This document shows positions 34,705 to 42,192 of a stretch of 64,000 bases of DNA, piece after piece (position 1 is the first letter of the stretch; every line of letters starts with the position of its first letter). The notes under the pieces were generated by a model. That model searched no databases, was not told the DNA's origin, and worked only from the letters and a program-made list of their open reading frames with translations. The DNA lies in contig NZ_LQXS01000003.1 in the NCBI RefSeq assembly GCF_001586775.1, positions 186,001 through 250,000 on the forward strand, given 5' to 3'. The translations under genes and the position numbers were made by a program. Source of the stretch: Sphingobacterium populi (GTDB taxonomy: Bacteria > Bacteroidota > Bacteroidia > Sphingobacteriales > Sphingobacteriaceae).

Positions 34705-35544
34705 TCAATACAGCAAGTCGACCAATTGTTTGGCTTCCTGCACATCGTGTACGCGGAGCAATTGTACACCGCGTTCCAGCAGTAAAGTATTGAGTGCAAT
34801 GGTGCCAGTGAGTGCTTCCGCTGGTGAAAGACCTAATCTGCGATAGATCATCGATTTTCTAGAAATACCGCCTAAGATGGGTAATCCATGATAATGTAAT
34901 TCTGCCACGCGCAATAGCAATTCGTAATTCTGAGCGGATGTTTTGGCGAAGCCAAATCCCGGATCAAGAATAATGTCGCGCACGCCTAAAGCGCGTAGGG
35001 ATGTGATAGCATTTCCTAGTTCCACGGCAACATCATTCACGATGTCCTTATAATCGGTGTGCTGCTGCATCGTATCTGGTGTGCCACGCATGTGCATTAA
35101 TATATAAGGCACTTGCAGTTTGGCCACGGTGGCAAACATGCGCTCATCTAATTGTCCGCCCGATACATCGTTGATGATGTGTGCTCCTGCGCCGATCGCT
35201 TCCTCGGCTACGCGCGAACGATAGGTATCGACCGACATAATTGCTTCTGGAAATGCTTGACGAATAGCGCAAACCACTGGAACGACGCGATTCAACTCTT
35301 CCTCCTCGAGCGAGAGCGCTGCGCCGGGGCGCGTGGATTGTCCACCAATATCGATGATGTCTGCGCCGTCATTTAAGAGCTTTTCCGCATGGTGCAATGC
35401 AGCGGCTATGGTGGTATTTTGTCCGCCATCGTAGAAGGAATCGCTCGTGAGGTTAAGAATTCCCATAATTTTGGGAAGTTCGAAACTCATCAACTGGCCG
35501 CCTATACGAATGCTCGGAGCGAGATGTGTGGAGAAATGCTTCAT
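34705..35544 (-). CDS. folP: Dihydropteroate synthase
   Basis: A 279-residue TIM-barrel enzyme joining p-aminobenzoate to the pterin pyrophosphate in folate synthesis. DHPS landmarks: IMGILNLTSDSFYDGG, GADIIDIGGQSTRPGA, SVDTYRSRVAEEA, INDVSGGQLD, ILDPGFGFAKTSAQN and LPILGGISRKSMI. It starts 3 nt after the DUF4920 stop. A slightly later ATG (about residue 19, MSFELPKIMGILN) is a possible alternative start. No anomalies. Confidence 0.94.
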   Translation of the reverse strand: MKHFSTHLAPSIRIGGQLMSFELPKIMGILNLTSDSFYDGGQNTTIAAALHHAEKLLNDGADIIDIGGQSTRPGAALSLEEEELNRVVPVVCAIRQAFPEAIMSVDTYRSRVAEEAIGAGAHIINDVSGGQLDERMFATVAKLQVPYILMHMRGTPDTMQQHTDYKDIVNDVAVELGNAITSLRALGVRDIILDPGFGFAKTSAQNYELLLRVAELHYHGLPILGGISRKSMIYRRLGLSPAEALTGTIALNTLLLERGVQLLRVHDVQEAKQLVDLLY

Positions 35545-35547
35545 CGT

Positions 35548-36030
35548 TTATTTGACCACCACGACGCCATCTGCAATAAATGTAATGTCGCGTTTTGGTT
35601 TTTTGATCGCAGCGATTTCTTTGTCACTTTTGCCCAAATCTTTTGCATCGTGCTGCAGCTTCGCTACGGTGGTTTCTTTTACTTTACCTTTGCCTTCCAA
35701 TACAACAGTTTTGCCGACGATATCCTGCGGCATAAAATAACCGTAATCTGTGAAGCGAACCATGATGGGTTCAGCATTACCTTCCCGTTTCAACGTGATA
35801 AAGCAGCCTTTTTTCTTGCACACCTGCACGACTTCGCCTTGCACTTTTCCGCTGAAATCATTGGATTTGGCCAGCGCCGTTTCTAAGGCTTTTACAGAGA
35901 TCGCGCCCTTAGATTCTACTTTTTTACCATACTGTACGCCTGGCTGTGCAGCCAGAATATCGGCTTGTTGCGCAGATCCGATCGTGGCGAATGCCACAAC
36001 GCTGAATAATAAGGTGAATAACTTTCTCAT
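35548..36030 (-). CDS. DUF4920 secreted protein
   Basis: A 160-residue protein with a signal peptide (about 1-20, SAQ|QAD) and the DUF4920 segment VQVCKKKGCFITLKREGNAEPIMVRFTDYGYFMP near 68-100. The CKKKGCF pair resembles the CxxxGCW metal or redox site of this family. The function is unknown; it is probably periplasmic. It lies between the tsaC-like gene and folP with only 3 nt to folP, so it is in the same operon. Confidence 0.88.
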   Translation of the reverse strand: MRKLFTLLFSVVAFATIGSAQQADILAAQPGVQYGKKVESKGAISVKALETALAKSNDFSGKVQGEVVQVCKKKGCFITLKREGNAEPIMVRFTDYGYFMPQDIVGKTVVLEGKGKVKETTVAKLQHDAKDLGKSDKEIAAIKKPKRDITFIADGVVVVK

Positions 36031-36051
36031 ATTTCGTGATGTTAAAAAGTA

Positions 36052-36639
36052 CTATTTGCGAATGAACTCAAATTTGCCGCTAGGATCCAGTTTAATAATC
36101 ATGGAAGGCTCACGCTCTTCCGTATCTTGCTGACCAAACTGCACCACATAATCTGCTCCGTCGGTAATTTCGGGAGATATATCCATGAAATTGCGCGGAG
36201 AAGGTTGACCGCTAAGATTTGCTGAGGTAGAAATGATCGGTTTGCGAAAGCGCTGTAATAATTGTTGGCAAAACGGATGATCTACTACGCGAATACCCAC
36301 TGTGCCATCGGCAGCCATTACATTCGCGGGCAAGTTCTTTGCCAAGGAATAGATGATCGTGAGCGGACGATCCGTCACCTCGATCAATTGATACGCCACG
36401 TCTGGAATATCGTTGACATATCCCGCCAATTGGTTGTCATTGTGTAATAGCAAGATCATGCTTTTGGCTTGATCGCGTCCTTTCAGCGCAAACACCTTTT
36501 CTACCGCTTCTGGGTTGGTCGCATCACAACCAATTCCCCAAATGGTATCTGTAGGATACAAGATGATGCCGCCAGCCTGCAAAGTTTCCAATGCTTTGGA
36601 GACATCATCCCGATCTACATATGTATTATTTTGTCGCAT
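36052..36639 (-). CDS. tsaC: L-threonylcarbamoyladenylate synthase (YrdC/Sua5)
   Basis: A 195-residue YrdC-fold enzyme that makes threonylcarbamoyl-AMP from threonine, bicarbonate and ATP for the t6A modification of ANN-decoding tRNAs. The N-terminal GGIILYPTDTIWGIGCDATNPEAVEKVFALKGRDQAKSM and TVGIRVVDHPFCQQLL, and STSANLSGQPSP, are family signatures. It is the short TsaC form, without the Sua5 C-terminal domain. It is 7 nt after dapD in transcription order. Confidence 0.93.
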   Translation of the reverse strand: MRQNNTYVDRDDVSKALETLQAGGIILYPTDTIWGIGCDATNPEAVEKVFALKGRDQAKSMILLLHNDNQLAGYVNDIPDVAYQLIEVTDRPLTIIYSLAKNLPANVMAADGTVGIRVVDHPFCQQLLQRFRKPIISTSANLSGQPSPRNFMDISPEITDGADYVVQFGQQDTEEREPSMIIKLDPSGKFEFIRK

Positions 36640-36646
36640 GTATTAC

Positions 36647-37465
36647 TTATACCGCTACGTTGTGATCGCGCAAAGCATCGTTCAACGAAGTTTTCTTGTC
36701 TGTAGACTCCTTACGCTTACCGATGATCAAAGCACAAGGTACTTGATATTCGCCTGCTGGGAATTTCTTAGTGTACGATCCTGGAATCACCACTGAACGC
36801 GCAGGAACGAAACCTTTGTATTCTACCGGCTCATCGCCAGATACATCAATGATTTTGGTCGATGCGGTCAATACCACATTAGCACCTAAAACTGCTTCCG
36901 TTTCAACGCGAATACCTTCTACTACAATGGCGCGAGATCCAATAAATACGTTGTCTTCAATCACGACAGGAGCTGCTTGTACCGGCTCTAAAACGCCTCC
37001 AATACCAACACCGCCAGATAAGTGTACATTTTTGCCAATTTGAGCACAAGAACCAACCGTTGCCCAGGTATCTACCATCGTACCTTCATCTACATAAGCA
37101 CCAATGTTTACGTAAGAAGGCATCATGATCACACCTTTGGCTAAGTAAGCACCATAACGTGCCGAAGCTCCAGGTACGACGCGCACGCCTAACTCTTTAT
37201 AATTCGTTTTCAACGCCATTTTATCGTGGTAGATAAATGGAGCGTTTTCGATCACGCTCATTTCACGAATCGGGAAGTACAAAATTACGGCCTTCTTGAT
37301 CCAGTCATTCACATGCCAACGCGTACCAATTGGTTCTGCCACGCGCAATTCACCCAAATCCAAACGCTGAATCACGGTGTGAATGGCTTCAAAATATTCT
37401 TTATACTCCAGAAGCTGTCTGTTTTCCCAAGCCTCCTCAACTAATTTTTTGTAATTCTCTAACAT
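36647..37465 (-). CDS. dapD: Tetrahydrodipicolinate N-succinyltransferase
   Basis: A 272-residue left-handed beta-helix acyltransferase of the lysine/diaminopimelate pathway. Hexapeptide repeats run from about 100 to 200 (MPSYVNIGAYVDEGTMVDTWATVGSCAQIGKNVHLSGGVGIGG is the DapD signature). The N-terminal helical domain contains RWHVNDWIKKAVILYFPIREM. The product feeds peptidoglycan and lysine synthesis. It is the first gene of the minus-strand group dapD-tsaC-DUF4920-folP. Confidence 0.95.
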   Translation of the reverse strand: MLENYKKLVEEAWENRQLLEYKEYFEAIHTVIQRLDLGELRVAEPIGTRWHVNDWIKKAVILYFPIREMSVIENAPFIYHDKMALKTNYKELGVRVVPGASARYGAYLAKGVIMMPSYVNIGAYVDEGTMVDTWATVGSCAQIGKNVHLSGGVGIGGVLEPVQAAPVVIEDNVFIGSRAIVVEGIRVETEAVLGANVVLTASTKIIDVSGDEPVEYKGFVPARSVVIPGSYTKKFPAGEYQVPCALIIGKRKESTDKKTSLNDALRDHNVAV

Positions 37466-37615
37466 GGATTGTCGTATTCTAAAACTATATTATTACTTGT
37501 ACTACAAAGATGTCAAATTTTAGCGAAAAATTGTGCTAAGCGATCTGTCAAAATAGGTTAACGATCCTCTCATTTTACGCTTGTTGTGCTGTGATTGGGA
37601 AGAGGTAATGGCTTG

Positions 37616-37647
37616 CTTGCATTTAAATCATAGGATAAGTAAGTTTG
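37616..37647 (+). promoter_or_regulatory. Promoter of the S4-domain gene
   Basis: CTTG at 37616-37619 and an exact -7 element TAAGTTTG at 37640-37647, 20 nt apart, both fit the Bacteroidota pattern. The ATG follows after only 3 nt, so the mRNA is probably leaderless. Confidence 0.65.
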
Positions 37648-37650
37648 CAT

Positions 37651-38061
37651 ATGGCAGAAGCATCCGAAAAATTACGTATTGATAAGTACCTGTGGGCGAT
37701 TCGCATTTTCAAAACCAGAAGTTTGGCGACAGAGGCTTGTAAGGCTGGGCGCGTGAAGCTGAAAGGGCAGAATGTGAAACCTTCGTACGTAGTGAAAGTA
37801 GGAGAAACGTTTTCTATCCAAAAAGGAATCGAACGCAAGGTCATCCTCGTGACCGGATTATTGGAGCGACGCGCCGATGCCACAACCGCTCAGAAACATT
37901 ACGAAGATCATACGCCAGAAGAAGAAACGTACGCGTACAAATCGGCTTTCCATGCGCCGATATTAAAGCGAGATCGCGGAACGGGGCGTCCGACCAAAAA
38001 AGATCGTCGGGAAATAGATGACTTGCAAGATGATTGGAAAGAAAGTGATTCGTCGGAGTAG
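37651..38061 (+). CDS. S4 RNA-binding protein (Hsp15/HslR-like)
   Basis: A 136-residue protein with an N-terminal S4 domain (about 8-65, LRIDKYLWAIRIFKTRSLATEACKAGRVKLKG) and a charged C-terminal tail. It is the Hsp15 family, which recycles free 50S subunits carrying nascent chains after heat stress. The ATG at 37651 is chosen over the TTG at 37645, which lies in the promoter. It lies divergently from dapD. Confidence 0.9.
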   Translation: MAEASEKLRIDKYLWAIRIFKTRSLATEACKAGRVKLKGQNVKPSYVVKVGETFSIQKGIERKVILVTGLLERRADATTAQKHYEDHTPEEETYAYKSAFHAPILKRDRGTGRPTKKDRREIDDLQDDWKESDSSE

Positions 38062-38153
38062 GGTCTTACCCCACCAAATCTATATAGTTTATCATTTTAA
38101 ATATTTGATAGTTAATTAGTTGATTGCGCAAAAAAGAAATAACTTCGCCGTTG

Positions 38154-38951
38154 ATGATGGAGTTTTTCGCCTATGCTTTAGCTATTTTAATTGGGGTTTC
38201 GCTGGGTCTTATAGGTAGCGGAGGATCAATATTAACGATACCGATTTTAGTCTATTTCCTTGGAATCGATCCGCTTACGGCCACGGCGTATTCCCTGTTT
38301 ATCGTGGGTACGAGTGCTTTAGTCGGTGGACTACGCAAGGCCTTTGAGGGCATGGTCGATTATAAAACCGTCGTGTATTTTGGCATTCCTTCCATCTTCA
38401 TGGTCTTAGCTACGCGTACCTTCATCATGCCCAGCATTCCACCGGTATTATTTGCAGATACGCTATGCGCGCTGTCCAAAGAAACTTTTGTGATGGTTTT
38501 GTTTTCATTGGTGATGTTGTTGGCATCGTTTTCCATGATTCGCAATCGGCCACAGGAAGATTTCGTACAGCATCAGCAATTCAATTACCTGACCGTATTC
38601 TTCAAAGGCATTGTCTTAGGTTTGGTGACCGGAATGGTCGGTGCTGGAGGCGGATTTTTGATTATTCCCACCTTAGTAGTTTCCGCTCGGATGGAGATGA
38701 AACGCGCGATTGGTACTTCGTTGTTTATTGTTGCTTTTAATTCCTTGATAGGATTTTTGGGTTATTGGGAGATCGACGATCATCCCATCAATTGGCCGCT
38801 GTTACTGTTATTCTCCTTTCTATCCATCTTAGGTATTTTTATCGGAGCACGGATTGCAAAAGAAATCGATGGTCAAAAGTTGAAGGTAGGCTTTGGATGG
38901 TTTGTACTCTGCATGGGCATCTATATATTTGTTAGAGAAATGGTTTTATAA
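38154..38951 (+). CDS. TauE/SafE family sulfite exporter-like membrane protein
   Basis: A membrane permease of about 265 residues with seven or eight helices. The duplicated family motif is visible as SLGLIGSGGSILTIPILVYFLG near the start and GLVTGMVGAGGGFLIIPTLVV in the middle. The ATG at 38154 (or 38157) is preferred over the upstream TTG at 38124. Substrates in this family are sulfite, sulfoacetate or other organosulfur anions. It precedes the persulfide dioxygenase-like gene by 15 nt, suggesting export of sulfite made by that enzyme. Confidence 0.88.
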   Translation: MMEFFAYALAILIGVSLGLIGSGGSILTIPILVYFLGIDPLTATAYSLFIVGTSALVGGLRKAFEGMVDYKTVVYFGIPSIFMVLATRTFIMPSIPPVLFADTLCALSKETFVMVLFSLVMLLASFSMIRNRPQEDFVQHQQFNYLTVFFKGIVLGLVTGMVGAGGGFLIIPTLVVSARMEMKRAIGTSLFIVAFNSLIGFLGYWEIDDHPINWPLLLLFSFLSILGIFIGARIAKEIDGQKLKVGFGWFVLCMGIYIFVREMVL

Positions 38952-38966
38952 TTAAGGGAATCTGGT

Positions 38967-40346
38967 ATGTTTTTTCAGCAGGTTTATGATAAGAGTCTGG
39001 CGCAGGCCAGTTATATAATAGGTTGTCAAGTCAATGGCGAGGCGATCGTGATCGATGCTAAGCGGGATGTAGATACCTATGTGGAGATTGCGAAGCAAAA
39101 TAATCTCCGAATTACCAAATTGGTAGAGACCCATATTCATGCCGATTTCCTGAGTGGAACGCGGGAGCTGGCCGCCATTACTGGCGCTACCATGTATCTT
39201 TCGGATGAAGGCGGAGCTGACTGGCAATACCAATTTCCACATCACGGCTTGAAACATGGCGATGTCATCACGTTGGGCAACCTGACGTTTGAAATACTTC
39301 ATACGCCGGGTCATACCCCAGAAAGTATTAGCTTACTGCTCATTGATCATCCTGCTACCACTCATCCAGTGATGATCTTCACTGGCGATTTTGTATTTGT
39401 GGGTGATGTTGGACGGCCAGATTTATTGGAAGTGGCTGCTGGAATTGCCGGAACAAAAGAATGGGGCGCAGCCCAGATGTACGCTTCTTTACAACGTTTC
39501 GTCAACCTGCCAGATTTTGTGCAGGTATGGCCTGGCCATGGTGCCGGTTCTTCTTGCGGAAAAGCTTTAGGCGCGGTGCCGAACAGCACTGTTGGATATG
39601 AGAAATTGCGGAACTGGGCTTTGGAAGAATCCAGTGAAGAAGACTTCGTTACAAGATTACTGGATGGTCAACCAGCCGCGCCGACTTATTTCAAAGAAAT
39701 GAAGATGCGCAACAAAGGCGAACGCCCTTTGCTACTAGAAGTGCCTGCAATACCGAAACTTTCTCTGGAAGAATTCGAAACGTATCAAAAGCAAGATGCG
39801 CAAATAGTAGATGTGCGCAATAAGCTTGAATTTGCAGCAGCTCACGTGCCGAAGACGTTGAACATACAGCTTAATAATTCCTTTGCTACTTGGTGTGGTT
39901 GGATGTTGAATTATGAGCAACCTATTGTCTTAATCATCACAGAAGAACAATTGGAAGACGCGCTTCGCAAACTGATGCGCATTGGTATGGATCACGTCGC
40001 AGGATTTATTGAACCGTCGGAGGTAGCATCACTGGCCACGGCAAAGACAGAAGTAATAGATAAAGCGCAGCTGAAGCAATTGATTGATGCCGAACCGAAC
40101 TTGCAATTGCTGGATGTGCGCAATGCCGATGAATATAAAAAAGGACATATTGACGGGGCACAACATATATTTGTAGGCACGATGGCTAAACAATTGACAC
40201 AAATTTCAAAAGAGCGTCCTATTGCGCTACATTGCCAAAGTGGTGACCGCGCAGCGATTGCTTCTTCTTTCTTGCAAGCAAAGGGATTTACGAACCTGAA
40301 AGTGTATTTTGGAGGAATGAACGATTGGACAAAAACAGCGGAATAG
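38967..40346 (+). CDS. MBL-fold persulfide dioxygenase-rhodanese fusion
   Basis: A 459-residue protein. The metallo-beta-lactamase domain (about 1-245) has THIHADFLSG with His56, His58 and Asp60 and HTPGHTPES, as in ETHE1/Blh-type persulfide dioxygenases. Two rhodanese-like domains follow. The first (about 265-345) has no cysteine in the active loop, and the second (about 365-455) has HCQSGDR with the catalytic Cys. It should oxidise glutathione or protein persulfides to sulfite. It pairs with a TauE/SafE exporter, as in sulfide-detoxifying operons elsewhere. Confidence 0.88.
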   Translation: MFFQQVYDKSLAQASYIIGCQVNGEAIVIDAKRDVDTYVEIAKQNNLRITKLVETHIHADFLSGTRELAAITGATMYLSDEGGADWQYQFPHHGLKHGDVITLGNLTFEILHTPGHTPESISLLLIDHPATTHPVMIFTGDFVFVGDVGRPDLLEVAAGIAGTKEWGAAQMYASLQRFVNLPDFVQVWPGHGAGSSCGKALGAVPNSTVGYEKLRNWALEESSEEDFVTRLLDGQPAAPTYFKEMKMRNKGERPLLLEVPAIPKLSLEEFETYQKQDAQIVDVRNKLEFAAAHVPKTLNIQLNNSFATWCGWMLNYEQPIVLIITEEQLEDALRKLMRIGMDHVAGFIEPSEVASLATAKTEVIDKAQLKQLIDAEPNLQLLDVRNADEYKKGHIDGAQHIFVGTMAKQLTQISKERPIALHCQSGDRAAIASSFLQAKGFTNLKVYFGGMNDWTKTAE

Positions 40347-40348
40347 CC

Positions 40349-41983
40349 ATGAAAGGGTTTGGGTTTATTTTTCTGATACTGCTTTTTGTCGGACAGGCAA
40401 AAAGCCAAAACCTAGACTCCGTGCAGTCGGCTTTAGATGAGGTGATGCTGCGTGCCGACCATTATGAAGCCATCAAGAAGAAGCATATTCAAGCTATTCA
40501 GCAGGATTTATCTCGTGCGGGCAATGACTTATCCAAGCAGTATGATTATAATACACGCCTATACGAAGCCTATCGGAAATATCAGATCGATTCTGCGGCG
40601 CTGTACATAAAGCAGAATGTAGCTATCGCCGAAAAATTGGACGACGAGTTTAAACGGCAAGAATCGCAAATTGCGATGTCTACATTGTTGTCCGCAGGTG
40701 GAAAGTTTGTCGAAGCCAAAAAACTGCTAGACGAGTTATCTCAGCGCGGCGTACCTCAAAACTTAGCGGAACGCTATTATCAAGCCATGCTGACATTCTA
40801 CAGTAATTATGGATTGAGCAGCAACAACCGCGCGTATTTTCAGGAAAGCGAGCGTTACCGCGATTCCATGCTTTCTGTTATGGAACCGCAATCGCTCCCG
40901 TATCAGGTAGCTTGGGTTACCAAAACGGTGTATGCTAAAGATTATGCCGCGGCCAAGCCAGTTTTGCATCATTTATGCGATAGCTTGGATGATGCGCACC
41001 AAGATCGTGCTTTGATTACCTATTTGCTAGGATTGATCTACCGCGAAACGGGCGATATGAAAGCACAAACAGCTTATTTTGCCATGTCGGGCATTGCCGA
41101 TATCAAAAATGTGATCCGTGATAATGCGTCCATGCAAAGTCTGGCGTTGAGCTATTATGAGCAAGGCGATGTAGATCGCGCGCGATTGTATATCGAACGC
41201 GCTATTAATGATGCGGTATTCAGCAATGTGCGATTCCGCACCATCGAAAGTTCCACATTTTATCCCATTATCCACGCCGCATTTATTGATAAAGAGAAAG
41301 AGCAACAGCGACAACTGCTCCAGCTGTTGATCGCCATCAGCTTACTTTCTGTCGTGCTGCTGGGCGGTGTGCTATTCATTTACCGACAAATGATTCGCCT
41401 GCGGCGCGTTCGAAAAGCATTGGATCAAACCAATGACCAATTGCGGGAGCTCAATCTCCAACTCCTATCGTCCAACACGCGATTGCAGGAGTCCGATCAT
41501 ATTAAGGAAGCCTACATTGCGCAGTTTTTCGATATCTGCTCCACCTACATCCACAAGATGGATGTGATGCGCAAAGAGATTTTGAAAAAAGTCGTGCAAC
41601 AAGATACGCGAGATCTTAAAAAAGAATTGCAATCCAGCGATTATCTCAAAGCAGAGCTGGAAGATCTGTATACCAACTTCGACATTATCTTCATCAATCT
41701 ATATCCCACCTTTGTGGCCGAATTCAACAAGTTACTATTGCCTCCAGAGCAGATTGTGTTGAAGGACAACGAACACCTCAACTCGGAGTTGCGCATCTAT
41801 GCGCTGATTCGCCTCGGCATTACCGATAATGCGAAGATTGCAGGTTTCCTACGTTACTCCCTACGTACCGTGTACAACTATAGGGTGAAGACCAGAAATA
41901 AGGTGGCCGGCGACAAAGATCAATTTGAAAAACTGCTCATGAATATCGGTAATGATGAGCTCAATACCACTTCTTCGCGATAA
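40349..41983 (+). CDS. DUF6377 SusR-like regulator of the polysaccharide locus
   Basis: A 544-residue protein from the ATG at 40349 (the TTG at 40325 overlaps the upstream gene). It has a signal peptide (about 1-19), a periplasmic helical TPR-like region (about 30-300), one membrane helix (about 313-335) and a cytosolic coiled coil with a C-terminal winged/LuxR-like helix-turn-helix (ALIRLGITDNAKIAGFLRYSLRTVYNYRVKTRNK). This is the SusR design: a membrane sensor of oligosaccharide in the periplasm that activates the adjacent susCD genes. It precedes susC by 209 nt. Confidence 0.85.
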   Translation: MKGFGFIFLILLFVGQAKSQNLDSVQSALDEVMLRADHYEAIKKKHIQAIQQDLSRAGNDLSKQYDYNTRLYEAYRKYQIDSAALYIKQNVAIAEKLDDEFKRQESQIAMSTLLSAGGKFVEAKKLLDELSQRGVPQNLAERYYQAMLTFYSNYGLSSNNRAYFQESERYRDSMLSVMEPQSLPYQVAWVTKTVYAKDYAAAKPVLHHLCDSLDDAHQDRALITYLLGLIYRETGDMKAQTAYFAMSGIADIKNVIRDNASMQSLALSYYEQGDVDRARLYIERAINDAVFSNVRFRTIESSTFYPIIHAAFIDKEKEQQRQLLQLLIAISLLSVVLLGGVLFIYRQMIRLRRVRKALDQTNDQLRELNLQLLSSNTRLQESDHIKEAYIAQFFDICSTYIHKMDVMRKEILKKVVQQDTRDLKKELQSSDYLKAELEDLYTNFDIIFINLYPTFVAEFNKLLLPPEQIVLKDNEHLNSELRIYALIRLGITDNAKIAGFLRYSLRTVYNYRVKTRNKVAGDKDQFEKLLMNIGNDELNTTSSR

Positions 41984-42111
41984 TATCGAGTTACTTTTTT
42001 GCTGAGTCATAATTTTTTAAATATCTGATAATAAATCACTTAAAATTTACTTTTGGTTACTTTTTATGTTGCGCACTCACGCAATGGGTAATATCTGCCT
42101 CCTTTTGTGGA

Positions 42112-42119
42112 TACCTTTG
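42112..42119 (+). promoter_or_regulatory. Putative -7 promoter element of the susC operon
   Basis: TACCTTTG is an exact TAnnTTTG, 73 nt before the susC start. No convincing -33 box is present, as expected of a promoter needing an activator such as the SusR-like protein. Confidence 0.5.
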
Positions 42120-42192
42120 TCATAACCAGAAAAGGGAAGTGGCAACACAAGCTTTTCATATTATAAACTACAAGACCATTTAATTCATACTT

